From: Bin90 sp965214635
GTDB lineage: Bacteria; Chloroflexota; Dehalococcoidia; Lucifugimonadales; JADFKI01
Reading direction: 5' to 3'
NCBI GenBank assembly: GCA_965214635.1
Contig: OZ243964.1
Location: 496,001-560,000 of the forward strand
Length of the DNA stretch: 64,000 bases
The notes under the pieces were generated by a model that did not search any database, had not been told where the DNA came from, and saw nothing but the letters and a program-made list of their open reading frames with translations. The position numbers and the translations under genes were made by a program. Shown here piece after piece: positions 44,229-52,814 of this stretch; position 1 is the stretch's first letter; each line of letters opens with the position of its first letter.

Positions 44229-45899
44229 ATGATGATACGAGACCACATAGCAAACCTAGTGAGCGAAGGCTTGGCGTCCGCACAGAAGACGGATGACTTG
44301 CCTCCCGTCGCTGTGGAAGACATCGCCATAGAGCGCCCACAAAACCCGGAGCACGGCGACTTTGCCAGCAGCCTGCCGCTCAAGCTGGCGCGTCCGATGA
44401 GAATGAACCCGCTGCATATAGCCGAACGCATTGCTGCGAACATCCCTTCCGACGACGCGCTGGAAAGCGCAGATGTGGCTGCCCCCGGCTTCATCAACTT
44501 CGCCCTCAAACGCTCGTGGCTGCTCGCACAGGTGGATGCGATTCGCAGCGCCGGGGACACATTCGGCAATGTGGATGTGGGTAAGGGGCAGCGCACACAG
44601 ATAGAGTTCGTCAGTGCAAACCCCGTAGGGCCCCTGCACATCGCACACGCACGCGGCGGCGTCATCGGCAGTGCTCTCGCCAACATACTAGATGCCGCCG
44701 GCTACTCCGTAACGCGCGAATACTACTTCAACGATGCCGGTGCACAAATCGGGCACTTTGCTCGCACACTCCACGCCCGATACTTGCAGCAGTGCGGTGA
44801 AGACGCCCAAGTCCCCGAAGACGGCTATCACGGCGAGTACATGGTAGAACTTGCCGCCGCAATCTACGCCGAAAACGGTGAGCGCTTCCTGAAAATGCCC
44901 GTCGCAGAGGCACAAGAGGCGCTCGGCAAACTCGGCATCAGCATGTTCATGGCGCGCATCCGTGATGACCTGCAGAGCCTCCGCATCGGCTTCGATGAGT
45001 GGTTCAACGAAGCATCCCTGTTCACTAACGGGCAGTTCGAGCGCTCCATGGCACTGCTTCGCGAGCGCGGCTATGTAACCGAAGCCGAGGGCGCCGTATG
45101 GTTCGCATCAACCGCGCTGGGCGATGAAAAGGACAAGGTGATGGTTCGGAGCAACGGCGTCCCGACTTATTTTGCGTCCGATGTGGCGTATCACTACAAC
45201 AAGTTCTTCGAACGCAACTTCGGGCATGTCATAAACATTTGGGGTGCGGACCATCAGGGGCATGCGCTGTTCATGAAAGCGGTCGTGGCGGCGCTAGGCA
45301 TGCCACAGGAGAAGCTAACGCTAATCATCAACCAGATGGTAACCCTCAAGCGCGGCGGCGAAGCGGTACGCATATCCAAGCGCACCGGCGACATCGTAAC
45401 CCTGCGCGAGGTGATAGACGAGGTGGGCGCTGACGCCTGCCGCTACTTCTTCCTCTCACGCGCCGCCGACAGCCAAATGGATTTCGACATAGAACTAGCA
45501 AAACAGCAGTCGCAGGAAAACCCGGTATATTACATCCAGTACGCTCACGCCCGCATAGCGAGCATACTGGCGCTCGCGGCATCGCGCGGCATAGACCACG
45601 CTGACGGCGACCTATCGCTGCTCACGCACGAAGCCGAATTCGCACTGATACGCAAGATGCTCGCCCTGCCCGAGCTGATAGAGGCGATGGCACACAACCT
45701 AGAGCCGCACCACCTGCCGCACTACGCATCCGAACTTGCCACAGCGTTCCACTGGTTCTATCAGAACTGCCGAGTGGTGTCCGGAGTGGAAGGCGAAGCT
45801 GAACTGAGCAAGGCGCGCCTGAAGCTTGTCGAAGCCGCTCAGATTACGCTAGCCCGCTGCCTCAGCCTGATGATTATGGATGCACCGGAGAGCATGTAG
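44229..45899 (+). CDS. argS: Arginyl-tRNA synthetase
   Basis: 556 residues. Class I synthetase: the HIGH-like motif lies in S-A-N-P-V-G-P-L-H-I-A-H-A-R-G-G, the KMSKS counterpart is I-S-K-R-T-G-D, and the C-terminal anticodon-binding helices contain H-H-L-P-H-Y-A-S-E-L-A-T-A-F-H-W-F-Y. The N-terminal additional domain (I-R-D-H-I-A-N-L-V) identifies ArgRS. I start at ATG 44229, since the 14 residues upstream are unlike the family; the next ATG is one codon on. Housekeeping gene. Confidence 0.96.
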   Translation: MMIRDHIANLVSEGLASAQKTDDLPPVAVEDIAIERPQNPEHGDFASSLPLKLARPMRMNPLHIAERIAANIPSDDALESADVAAPGFINFALKRSWLLAQVDAIRSAGDTFGNVDVGKGQRTQIEFVSANPVGPLHIAHARGGVIGSALANILDAAGYSVTREYYFNDAGAQIGHFARTLHARYLQQCGEDAQVPEDGYHGEYMVELAAAIYAENGERFLKMPVAEAQEALGKLGISMFMARIRDDLQSLRIGFDEWFNEASLFTNGQFERSMALLRERGYVTEAEGAVWFASTALGDEKDKVMVRSNGVPTYFASDVAYHYNKFFERNFGHVINIWGADHQGHALFMKAVVAALGMPQEKLTLIINQMVTLKRGGEAVRISKRTGDIVTLREVIDEVGADACRYFFLSRAADSQMDFDIELAKQQSQENPVYYIQYAHARIASILALAASRGIDHADGDLSLLTHEAEFALIRKMLALPELIEAMAHNLEPHHLPHYASELATAFHWFYQNCRVVSGVEGEAELSKARLKLVEAAQITLARCLSLMIMDAPESM

Positions 45900-45931
45900 G
45901 GCAAGAAAGCGTGGCGATTCGCAATCCGCCA

Positions 45932-46453
45932 TTAGGCTGTACGGGCGGCGCGCCGCAGCCAAATCCACCATATCCCCAGCGCCGCAGCGACCATCACTCC
46001 CTGCCACATTGCGGTGTGCGCCAAATCCACATAATCCGGATAGCGCATCCCAATCAGCAGCAGGCTGACTATCCGCACGAAGTTCAACGCGGCTAGTGCA
46101 AGCGATCCCAACGCAATGCCCCACAGCCGCGCCTGCCAAGACGCAGGCGTAACCCCTACGGCGGCGCAGTACAGCAGCGTAAGCCCCACAGCAGCACATT
46201 CCGGCGTTACGATTGCGGTGAACTCGCCCACCACGACAATTGCCCCGTCCAGCACGACCGGCACACCCAGCAACTCAAGCACATACGCCGCCGCATACGC
46301 CAACGGCGCGGCGTCAATCGACGAGGCGATGCCCCACCCAAACTCGATGCTCACCGCCAGCAGCAGCGCAAGACACAGCACAAGCGCACGCACTGCAATG
46401 TGCCGCCGCTCTATCGCCCAAAGCGTCAAGCCGTAACTCCGTCTATAATGCAT
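45932..46453 (-). CDS. Exosortase/archaeosortase family protein
   Basis: 173 residues with about five membrane helices. The three catalytic landmarks of exosortases are visible: Cys in V-T-P-E-C-A-A-V, Arg in N-F-V-R-I-V-S, and His in L-A-H-T-A-M-W-Q. Exosortases are membrane cysteine transpeptidases that process proteins carrying a PEP-CTERM-like tail. It is shorter than EpsH-type enzymes (about 280) and resembles compact forms. No tail-bearing target or EPS gene lies in the window. It overlaps no neighbour and may have its own promoter near 46447 (TATAAT-like). Confidence 0.82.
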   Translation of the reverse strand: MHYRRSYGLTLWAIERRHIAVRALVLCLALLLAVSIEFGWGIASSIDAAPLAYAAAYVLELLGVPVVLDGAIVVVGEFTAIVTPECAAVGLTLLYCAAVGVTPASWQARLWGIALGSLALAALNFVRIVSLLLIGMRYPDYVDLAHTAMWQGVMVAAALGIWWIWLRRAARTA

Positions 46454-46482
46454 CCGCTCTTCACTCGGCTCATTCTACTCGC

Positions 46483-47025
46483 CTACTCCAAGTCCCCCTG
46501 TGCCTTGTACCGCTTGGTCTTATCCATATAGACATCGCAGTACCACTTCATTCGCTCCAAGTGGCGTTCGCTGACTTTGCGGATTGCTTTCCCGGGGGAT
46601 CCCACTACCAGCGAGCGTGAAGGAATCTTCACATTGTCCACTAGCATGGCGCCGGAGGCGATGAGGCTGTATTCGCCAATCTCCACGCCGTCGTTCACCG
46701 TTGCACCGTTGCCAATGACCACGCCGTTGCCAACGGTTTTGGCGTGGCACAGGACTTTGTGTCCGATGGTTACATAGTCGCCGATGGACACATCCGCATC
46801 GCCGTGGACGGCTGAGTTATCCTGAATGTTCGTGTGCTTGCCGATAGTGATCTTGCCCATATCGCCGCGCACGACTGCGCCGGGCCAGACGCTCGACCCT
46901 TCGCCAATTTCCACATTGCCCACAACATAGGCGAACTCGCTGACGAACGCCGTCGGATGAACTTTAGGCGTAATCCCTTCAAGGCTGCGTATCACAGGCT
47001 GCTCCTCATTGCTCCTCAATCTCAT
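46483..47025 (-). CDS. Gamma-class carbonic anhydrase-like hexapeptide protein
   Basis: About 180 residues of left-handed beta helix. Metal ligands are seen in the usual order: the H of A-V-H-G-D-A-D, then G-H-K-V-L-C-H-A (two His). Y-C-D and the final helix close the domain. The catalytic set is that of YrdA/PaaY-type proteins, where carbonic anhydrase activity is not always found. The start at 47025 avoids a 12-residue hydrophobic extension from 47061; the choice is uncertain. Confidence 0.85.
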   Translation of the reverse strand: MRLRSNEEQPVIRSLEGITPKVHPTAFVSEFAYVVGNVEIGEGSSVWPGAVVRGDMGKITIGKHTNIQDNSAVHGDADVSIGDYVTIGHKVLCHAKTVGNGVVIGNGATVNDGVEIGEYSLIASGAMLVDNVKIPSRSLVVGSPGKAIRKVSERHLERMKWYCDVYMDKTKRYKAQGDLE

Positions 47026-47145
47026 TAGTAATATGCCCCACATTACGCGCAAGTATTGCATCTTGACAATCGATTGGCAACCGACATCGTTCTCACTATT
47101 AGCAGTGCAATATTGCGTTAAGTTCGAGCGTATGGTAATTTAGAT

Positions 47146-47270
47146 TCCGTACCAGGGAGCGGGCGGGTTGTGTTCATTCGCAACTCGCAAGCCCATTTTC
47201 GCCCTCAGTCATTGGGATAGCGCTATTGCGCCCCCGAATGGTCGCTGAGGGTAAAGCTCCCTGGTACGGA
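47146..47270 (+). ncRNA. Strongly folded three-way-junction element, possible 5' UTR RNA
   Basis: The segment can fold into a closed three-way junction. P1: 47146-47160 with 47256-47270, 15 perfect pairs. P2: 47161-47164 with 47191-47194 and 47165-47170 with 47181-47186, 10-base loop. P3: 47202-47208 with 47245-47251, then 47210-47213 with 47237-47240, 47214-47216 with 47233-47235, and 47220-47223 with 47228-47231 around a TATT loop. It ends 33 bases before the start of a Pro/Thr-rich lipoprotein gene. It could be a cis-regulatory RNA, a free small RNA or a short palindromic repeat element; no coding frame explains it. Pairings are read directly; function is inferred. Confidence 0.5.
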
Positions 47271-47302
47271 CGCTAATCCTGATCCATAAGGGGGCTTTTA
47301 CT

Positions 47303-48292
47303 GTGCGTTACTTTCGGATAAATCTCTTCGTTCTGCTTGTCATAGGGATAATGGCTGCGGCGGCTTGTAGCGATGCAGCCAATGTAACCACAGAGTCTGA
47401 AGAGCCAGCAGTAGCGGCGGCCCCCACGCCTATGGCAACGCCAGTCCCACCAACGGATACGCCAACACCGACGGCTGTGCCAACAGTGCCACCAACCGCA
47501 ACCACCGAGCCAACGCCAACGAGCACGGCTATTCCGACGCCAGTCCCACCAACTTCCACGCCAACACCGACGGCTGTGCCAACAGTGCCACCAACCGCAA
47601 CCGCCGAGCCAACGCCAACAAGTACGCCTACCTCAACGCCGGTCCCGCCAACGGATACGCCAAGCCCGACGGCAACGCCAACACCCATCCCACCAACCTC
47701 CACGCCGACACCTACGGCTACGGTTACCCCAACGCCGCTCCCACCAACGGCTACGCCCACACCCGCCCCGACTGCGACAAACACGCCAATCCCTGTGGGA
47801 ATATCGATAGACAATCCTTTCCCATATAGAGAAAAGGGGGCGCTCGCTAATACCGACAATTTCGCTCTCAGGATAGTGGAGGTTTCCCGAGGCAAAGAGG
47901 CAGACAAACTTATACGGTGGTGGCGGGGAGATGTAGAAAGAGTAACTTCTGGATACACCCGCGTGGTAGTCCGCATAAAAGTTCAGAACGATGGTAAGCG
48001 TGAGGACTATTACGATGCCGAAGACAGATTACACGCCTATGGACTGAAATCTCGCATGCCCTACATGGACTGGTGGAGAAGCGATGGCTTTGATAGCTGT
48101 AGTAGTCATAGTATTCATAGGCTATTCGCACAATGGGATAACTACGAAGGTATAGACCCTGGTAGGTCGCGAACGGGTAACATATGCTTCCTCGTCCGTA
48201 CGGACGACAGCAGGTCGCTGCTGCTTGTAGATAATGGCGGCAGATATGAGGGCAGTTACGAGGACTTCCGCTACTGGAAACTGCGCCAATAG
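47303..48292 (+). CDS. Lipoprotein with tandem Pro/Thr repeats and unknown C-terminal domain
   Basis: 329 residues. The GTG start at 47303 has AAGGGGG at 47288-47294. The signal peptide ends in the lipobox A-A-A-A-C (Cys 22). Residues about 34-165 are Thr/Pro repeats, including two near-identical 33-residue units encoded by a 99-base tandem repeat. The last 160 residues form a beta-rich domain of unknown family (N-F-A-L-R-I-V-E-V, T-R-V-V-V-R-I-K-V-Q-N-D-G, N-I-C-F-L-V-R-T-D-D) that resembles DUF4352-type immunoglobulin-like folds in pattern. The design suggests a surface protein held off the membrane by a stiff stalk. Preceded by a folded RNA-like element. Confidence 0.75.
   Translation: MRYFRINLFVLLVIGIMAAAACSDAANVTTESEEPAVAAAPTPMATPVPPTDTPTPTAVPTVPPTATTEPTPTSTAIPTPVPPTSTPTPTAVPTVPPTATAEPTPTSTPTSTPVPPTDTPSPTATPTPIPPTSTPTPTATVTPTPLPPTATPTPAPTATNTPIPVGISIDNPFPYREKGALANTDNFALRIVEVSRGKEADKLIRWWRGDVERVTSGYTRVVVRIKVQNDGKREDYYDAEDRLHAYGLKSRMPYMDWWRSDGFDSCSSHSIHRLFAQWDNYEGIDPGRSRTGNICFLVRTDDSRSLLLVDNGGRYEGSYEDFRYWKLRQ
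47439..47636 (+). repeat. 99-base tandem repeat in the lipoprotein stalk
   Basis: Two copies of a 99-base unit (47439-47537 and 47538-47636) are nearly identical, and a third begins and then diverges. Each encodes 33 residues of the Pro/Thr stalk. Recent duplication is likely and unit number may vary between strains. Confidence 0.75.
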
Positions 48293-48333
48293 AGAGCCTG
48301 CGGCACAACTAGGGCGCTAGGCACTCGCCGCAG

Positions 48334-49641
48334 TCAACGCCCATTCAGTTCAGTCGCGCGCCGCACGCGTGTGTTGTACAGGTGCATCAGCCCCTGCTGC
48401 TGGCGCGCCTTGAGCCGCACCTTGCGATCGATGCCGCAAATTCGGCGCATCTCCCGCGTGATTTCGTTCTCTTGCAGCGCGGGATGTGCGGCGTAGCAGT
48501 CGCGTGCGACTTGGCGCAGCGCATCCATATCATCCATCCCGGCGTCTTTATGCGCCCGGTGCGGCAACCGCACTCCGGCTGATGCGTAGGCGTGCAGGAA
48601 TGGGAGCGCCACATTCACAAGCATGTCGCGCGCTCTGCCTCGCCCAATGTACGGCGGCGCTTCCAGCCGTTTACTCAGCGCCCTAACGCCGCCGTCTAGC
48701 AGGTCGCCTGCGAGTGTGGCAGCTACGCCTCTGTCCAAGCACCGCTCGAGGATGTGCGCAGCGCCAACTATTCGTCGCAGGGGATGGTTCGCCGGACGCA
48801 GCCGAAACAGCCGCCAATCAGACTGGCGCACAGCACGCACCTTGCGCAGATGCCGGCGCATACGCCGCAGCTCAACGGCGTCTTCGTCCGGGCATATGCG
48901 CTCCAACCTCCGCATTAGCCCTGATGCACCCAGCAGCATCGCCTTGAGCGCCGCCAACCGCACAGACGGCGGCTCGGTTCGCAGCGCCGCAAGCGAACGG
49001 TACGGCACACGCTGCGCCAGCGTCCGAAATGGCTTGCGGTTGGATGCGTAACCAAGCGCATCCATTAGGGCGAGATAGACCACTTCGTCAGCATCGGAAC
49101 GCTGCATATCCATCGCAAAGCCCTTGCTCTTGGCGAGAAAGCGAGCGTCCCCGGCGGCGTCAAGCGCCTCACAGATGTCCACATCTATGCCCACATCATC
49201 GTCAAATATTCGCAGCGTGGGAAGCGGTTGCGACGCATCTAGTGCTGTGTGAAACGCGACGCCGCTAATGTCCAACGCCGCCACAGGCGCGCTCATTCCC
49301 GACTGCAGCGAAGTCGACTCGTGCCCCTTGGGCAAGAAAACCACATGCAGCACGACGCCGTTGTAGTTCGGGTCTGTGTGATGTGCGTGGCTATACCAGC
49401 CGGGCGCCTCGGTGTGCAGTTCCACATCGCCGCTGAGGGACTTGCCGTCTTCGGTTAGCAGCACAGCGTCGCGAAAGTCCGGGCCTGCCGCTGCGCTCTG
49501 CCGACCGGGGTATACAACGCGCAACCTGCGCCCGTCCCGAGTAACCAGTGCGTCAACGAGCGTGTGCGCCCTGCTCCACAGCGAGGCGAGCGCATCTTCG
49601 GAATAGGGCGCAGGCTTCTCAGCAACGGATAGCACAGCCAC
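48334..49641 (-). CDS. DUF2851 family protein
   Basis: 435 residues, soluble. Marks of the family are V-V-Y-P-G-R-Q-S-x-x-A-G-P-D-F-R-D-A, then S-G-D-V-E-L-H-T-E-A-P-G-W-Y-S-H-x-H-H-x-D-P-x-Y-N-G-V-V-L-H-V-V near residues 68-103. The His/Asp/Glu content of that block suggests a metal site; some relatives are suspected nucleases or CRISPR-neighbour proteins, but no function is established to my knowledge. The C-terminal part is Arg-rich. It follows the Fur-family gene on the same strand by 14 bases. Confidence 0.82.
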   Translation of the reverse strand: MAVLSVAEKPAPYSEDALASLWSRAHTLVDALVTRDGRRLRVVYPGRQSAAAGPDFRDAVLLTEDGKSLSGDVELHTEAPGWYSHAHHTDPNYNGVVLHVVFLPKGHESTSLQSGMSAPVAALDISGVAFHTALDASQPLPTLRIFDDDVGIDVDICEALDAAGDARFLAKSKGFAMDMQRSDADEVVYLALMDALGYASNRKPFRTLAQRVPYRSLAALRTEPPSVRLAALKAMLLGASGLMRRLERICPDEDAVELRRMRRHLRKVRAVRQSDWRLFRLRPANHPLRRIVGAAHILERCLDRGVAATLAGDLLDGGVRALSKRLEAPPYIGRGRARDMLVNVALPFLHAYASAGVRLPHRAHKDAGMDDMDALRQVARDCYAAHPALQENEITREMRRICGIDRKVRLKARQQQGLMHLYNTRVRRATELNGR

Positions 49642-49655
49642 AGGTCGATGCGCCG

Positions 49656-50087
49656 CTAGTCCGCCACTTCAAGGCATTCGTGGCACACGCCAAACAATGC
49701 AATGTGGTCTATGTCCGGCTGAAACCCGTGGTCTGCCATTATCTCAGCGCCGATGTTCTCCCAATACTTGTGGTCTAACAGCACCACCTTGTCGCAGCCT
49801 CGGCAGATAAGATGATGATGCCGCAGGCGATTGATCCATTCGTAGCGATACTCTCCCCCGCCCATGTTCGTCTCAGACACGAGACGCATCTGCTTCAACA
49901 CGCTGAGTGTACGATACACGGTAGAGACATCTATGTACGGGTAAGACACCTTCACTTCGTCCAATATCTCCGACGCTGTGATGTGCACATCGGAATGTCG
50001 GATGGCGGACAATATCATCAACCGTTGCGGTGTCAGTCGATGCCCCTTCTCTTTCAGGGCTTGGGCAGTGGCTTGCTCACAACTCAT
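49656..50087 (-). CDS. Fur/PerR/Zur-family transcription regulator
   Basis: 143 residues. N-terminal winged helix: H-R-L-T-P-Q-R-L-M-I-L-S-A-I, H-I-T-A-S-E-I, Y-P-Y-I-D-V-S-T-V-Y-R-T-L. C-terminal metal domain: H-H-H-L-I-C-R-G-C-D-K-V and C-H-E-C-L for the structural zinc. Fur-family proteins repress iron, zinc or peroxide genes. The sequence cannot tell which; the metal-sensing residues near E-Y-R-Y-E look Fur/Zur-like. It shares a transcript with the DUF2851 gene. No convincing Fur box is visible upstream. Confidence 0.92.
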   Translation of the reverse strand: MSCEQATAQALKEKGHRLTPQRLMILSAIRHSDVHITASEILDEVKVSYPYIDVSTVYRTLSVLKQMRLVSETNMGGGEYRYEWINRLRHHHLICRGCDKVVLLDHKYWENIGAEIMADHGFQPDIDHIALFGVCHECLEVAD

Positions 50088-50385
50088 AACTCGCTCCTCC
50101 CTATGTCCCCTAATGTCCGTCCCACCTAAATCCCAGTGATGGTATCACAATATCGCCGTCAATCGTTTATAATAGGGTCTCACTCGGCTCATTTTCATAT
50201 TCATAAGATGACCGTTCTTATCTGAGCAGAGCCGTAGACAGACCCCAAATTGGCGGCAGACATATCTTGTCCCGCATTCCTGATTTTGGGATACGAATTA
50301 TAGGAATGGTGTGAAAGAAAAGCGCTAGATTTGCCGCAACAATATCGTGTCCGTAAACGCTCTATAGCCCAATAGCCTATTTCAG

Positions 50386-51588
50386 ATGCACGACCTTGAA
50401 CGCCTAAAAGCCTTACTCAGCGACGACACGCTGCTGCACCCAGTGTCCGACACGCCGAGCATAATAGACTTCGCCGCAGCGACGCACGATTTCATCGGCG
50501 CGAGCGACGCTCCGTTAAGCCGCAATGCTGCCATCATCCGCGCCCTCATAGGCGAGCCTTCCCATCTCGTGTTCGCACTCGTGGACGGCTTCGGCATGAA
50601 CTTCATAGACGCCCTGCCCGAAGACGCATTTCTGCGCCGCAGCACTGTAACCGAAATGCGGACGGTGTTCCCGTCCACTACTTCCACCGTACTGACCACA
50701 TTGGCAACCGGCGCATGGCCTGCCCGCCACGCCGTAACCGGCTGGCATGTGCTCATTCCCTCACTCAACACGGTGTCGATCATCATTAGCTTTCGCAGCA
50801 CTCCCGACAACAAGTCCCTGTCGTCTCTTGGCATTCACCCGACGGACGCCTATCCCACACCATCACGCATCGGCTCCGGACGCCGCGACATCGCCCGCAA
50901 CTCTGTCTATCTGCTGCCCAAGCACATCACCCGCACCGCATATTCATCTTACTGGGCAGACGGGATTTGGCAATCAGGCTATGAAACTCTCAGGGAAGCC
51001 GTAGATGCCATCGTACTCCGCGCCCAAAAGCCGGGTGTAACATACCTATATATGCACCATGTGGACAGCTCGGCGCACGAACACGGCACAACGCACCCCA
51101 CCACTCTGAAAGCCGCATACGATGCCGACAGGGCTTTGGAACGCCTAGCCGCAGCGCTGCCCCGAAACGCCCGTCTTGTAATGACCGCAGACCACGGGCA
51201 TCTCGATGTTTCACCTGAAAAGACCTATGTGCTGTCCCAAGACGATGAGTTGCTGAGCTATTGTCAAACCAAGCCGTCTGGCGACATCCGCGTGATGTAC
51301 GCTCGTGTGCACCCCGATGACAAGCCCGCCTTTCGCAGCGCAGCCCGAAGCAAGCTAGGCGACGATTTCGTTGCATTAGACATTGAGGATGCAGAGCGGC
51401 TCAAACTCTTCGGCCCCGAGCCGCTGAGCCGGCATACTAAACAACGCGTGGGCAACATTATGCTGTTGTCTATCAACGACGCTGCCCTAGATATTCGTCC
51501 CGCGCTAGGCGAAAAGAGCGCGACGCTGTACTCTCACCACAGCGGGCTAACCCCCGCCGAGATGCGCATCCCCTTGGTCGTGGCATAG
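50386..51588 (+). CDS. Alkaline-phosphatase-superfamily phosphodiesterase
   Basis: 400 residues. Nucleotide pyrophosphatase/phosphodiesterase type: metal site V-D-G-F-G-M-N-F, nucleophile Thr in F-P-S-T-T-S-T-V-L-T-T-L-A-T-G, and the late metal ligands Y-M-H-H-V-D-S-S-A-H-E-H-G and M-T-A-D-H-G-H. No signal peptide, so cytoplasmic. Substrate may be a nucleotide, phospholipid or sulfate ester. The upstream gap of 298 bases has a TATAAT at 50168-50173, too far for certainty. Confidence 0.88.
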   Translation: MHDLERLKALLSDDTLLHPVSDTPSIIDFAAATHDFIGASDAPLSRNAAIIRALIGEPSHLVFALVDGFGMNFIDALPEDAFLRRSTVTEMRTVFPSTTSTVLTTLATGAWPARHAVTGWHVLIPSLNTVSIIISFRSTPDNKSLSSLGIHPTDAYPTPSRIGSGRRDIARNSVYLLPKHITRTAYSSYWADGIWQSGYETLREAVDAIVLRAQKPGVTYLYMHHVDSSAHEHGTTHPTTLKAAYDADRALERLAAALPRNARLVMTADHGHLDVSPEKTYVLSQDDELLSYCQTKPSGDIRVMYARVHPDDKPAFRSAARSKLGDDFVALDIEDAERLKLFGPEPLSRHTKQRVGNIMLLSINDAALDIRPALGEKSATLYSHHSGLTPAEMRIPLVVA

Positions 51589-51738
51589 CTCCCCAAACGC
51601 ACGGCATACCGCATGCTGCCTCACTCTCAGCCTGCTCGGTTCTTTCGGGCGCAAAGCCCTTCGGCGTCGGGGCGAATCTGTCATCACTAACCGCCCTGTA
51701 CCGGACCACTGAGCCTTTCGCCACCGCGCACTTTCCGG

Positions 51739-52560
51739 TCAGTTTCGGAGCAGCATACCCGGCTGGCAGTTCCTGCAGTAGCTCGTGATGCGCTTGTTCG
51801 CAGTCAACTGGCTGATGGCGTTCCCGCATCGCGGACATGGCTCTCCGCCCTTGTTATGCACAAGCAAGAAATCCCGCGCCTTGATGTGGATGTCTTGCGC
51901 CATCCGTTCCCGCACTTTTGGAATGGCATCCAAGATGACCTGACGGGATGCCCTATACAGCCGCATCAGCTCATCTTCCGACAATGCGTTGCGTTTGCGG
52001 AACGGATACACTTGCGCCGCAAAGAGTATCTCGTCCGAGTATGCGTTCCCGATGCCTGAAATGACCCTCCCACGCGTTAGGATGCCTTTGATTTCCCCGT
52101 GGAATCGCCGAAGACGCTCTTTGAACTCGCCAAACTCGAACTCGTCGAGCACATCCGGCCCCTGTTCGTTCAGACGCGGCACAATGTCCTTGCTCCCTGC
52201 TTCGATGTAATACACCTTCCCCATCTGCTTGTCGTCGATGTATCGCAGCTCATTGCCGTCCGAGAGTGTCATCGTCAGACAGGTGCGCTTGAACATACGC
52301 CGCTTGGGTTCGCAGTATTGCAGCGCCCCTGTCAGCATAGGATTTATGACTAGCAGGCGGCCACCGCTAATCCCCAACAACATGAACTTGCCGCGCCTGC
52401 TCACGCTCTTAAAGCTTCGCCCCGGCATGTCCGCTGCAATATCGCCGCAGTACGACCGCAGCACGCTCGGCTTCAACACTTTGGCGGCGCATACATCGAC
52501 TCCGACAACCTTGTCGGTGAGGAAGTCTTTGACAACCTCAAGTTCCGGCGCTTCCGGCAT
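51739..52560 (-). CDS. Fpg/Nei-type formamidopyrimidine DNA glycosylase
   Basis: 273 residues. Begins M-P-E-A-P-E-L-E-V, with the catalytic Pro1 and Glu2 after Met removal. The Lys of the R-G-K-F-M-L-L segment follows, then the H2TH region G-I-G-N-A-Y-S-D-E-I-L-F-A-A, and the C-terminal zinc finger C-P-R-C-G ... Y-C-R-N-C-Q-P-G. The enzyme removes oxidised bases in base-excision repair. P-E-A-P and the finger favour Fpg or an actinobacterial-type Nei; no further call is possible by eye. Confidence 0.92.
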   Translation of the reverse strand: MPEAPELEVVKDFLTDKVVGVDVCAAKVLKPSVLRSYCGDIAADMPGRSFKSVSRRGKFMLLGISGGRLLVINPMLTGALQYCEPKRRMFKRTCLTMTLSDGNELRYIDDKQMGKVYYIEAGSKDIVPRLNEQGPDVLDEFEFGEFKERLRRFHGEIKGILTRGRVISGIGNAYSDEILFAAQVYPFRKRNALSEDELMRLYRASRQVILDAIPKVRERMAQDIHIKARDFLLVHNKGGEPCPRCGNAISQLTANKRITSYCRNCQPGMLLRN

Positions 52561-52814
52561 GTTTCATCCTCTCGTCCACCAAATCTTCGTCCATCCTGCG
52601 AAGAAGGGAGAGCAGCATTGCCCACTCGCACAGTGTTTCTAGACAGAGTAGAATGCGCAGTACAATCCGTAACCCCGAGTCTAACACCCCGCGCATCAGT
52701 TGGCGCTAGGCACACTGTGATAAAATTATCCTGTCAATCCGCACAAATTACGCGTCAAGATGCCCGCACATCGGCTCACAGCCACACATCGCGATATGGA
52801 TAAGGAGCAAGACT

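Noticed and set aside
47308..47976. Val/Gly-rich frame opposite the lipoprotein stalk, and a similar one at 43230-43694
   Set aside because: Both arise from reading Thr/Pro codons on the other strand; low complexity and no start signals.
50190..50215. A and T-rich partial palindrome upstream of the Fur-family gene as a Fur box
   Set aside because: Too few matches to the 19-base consensus to claim autoregulation.
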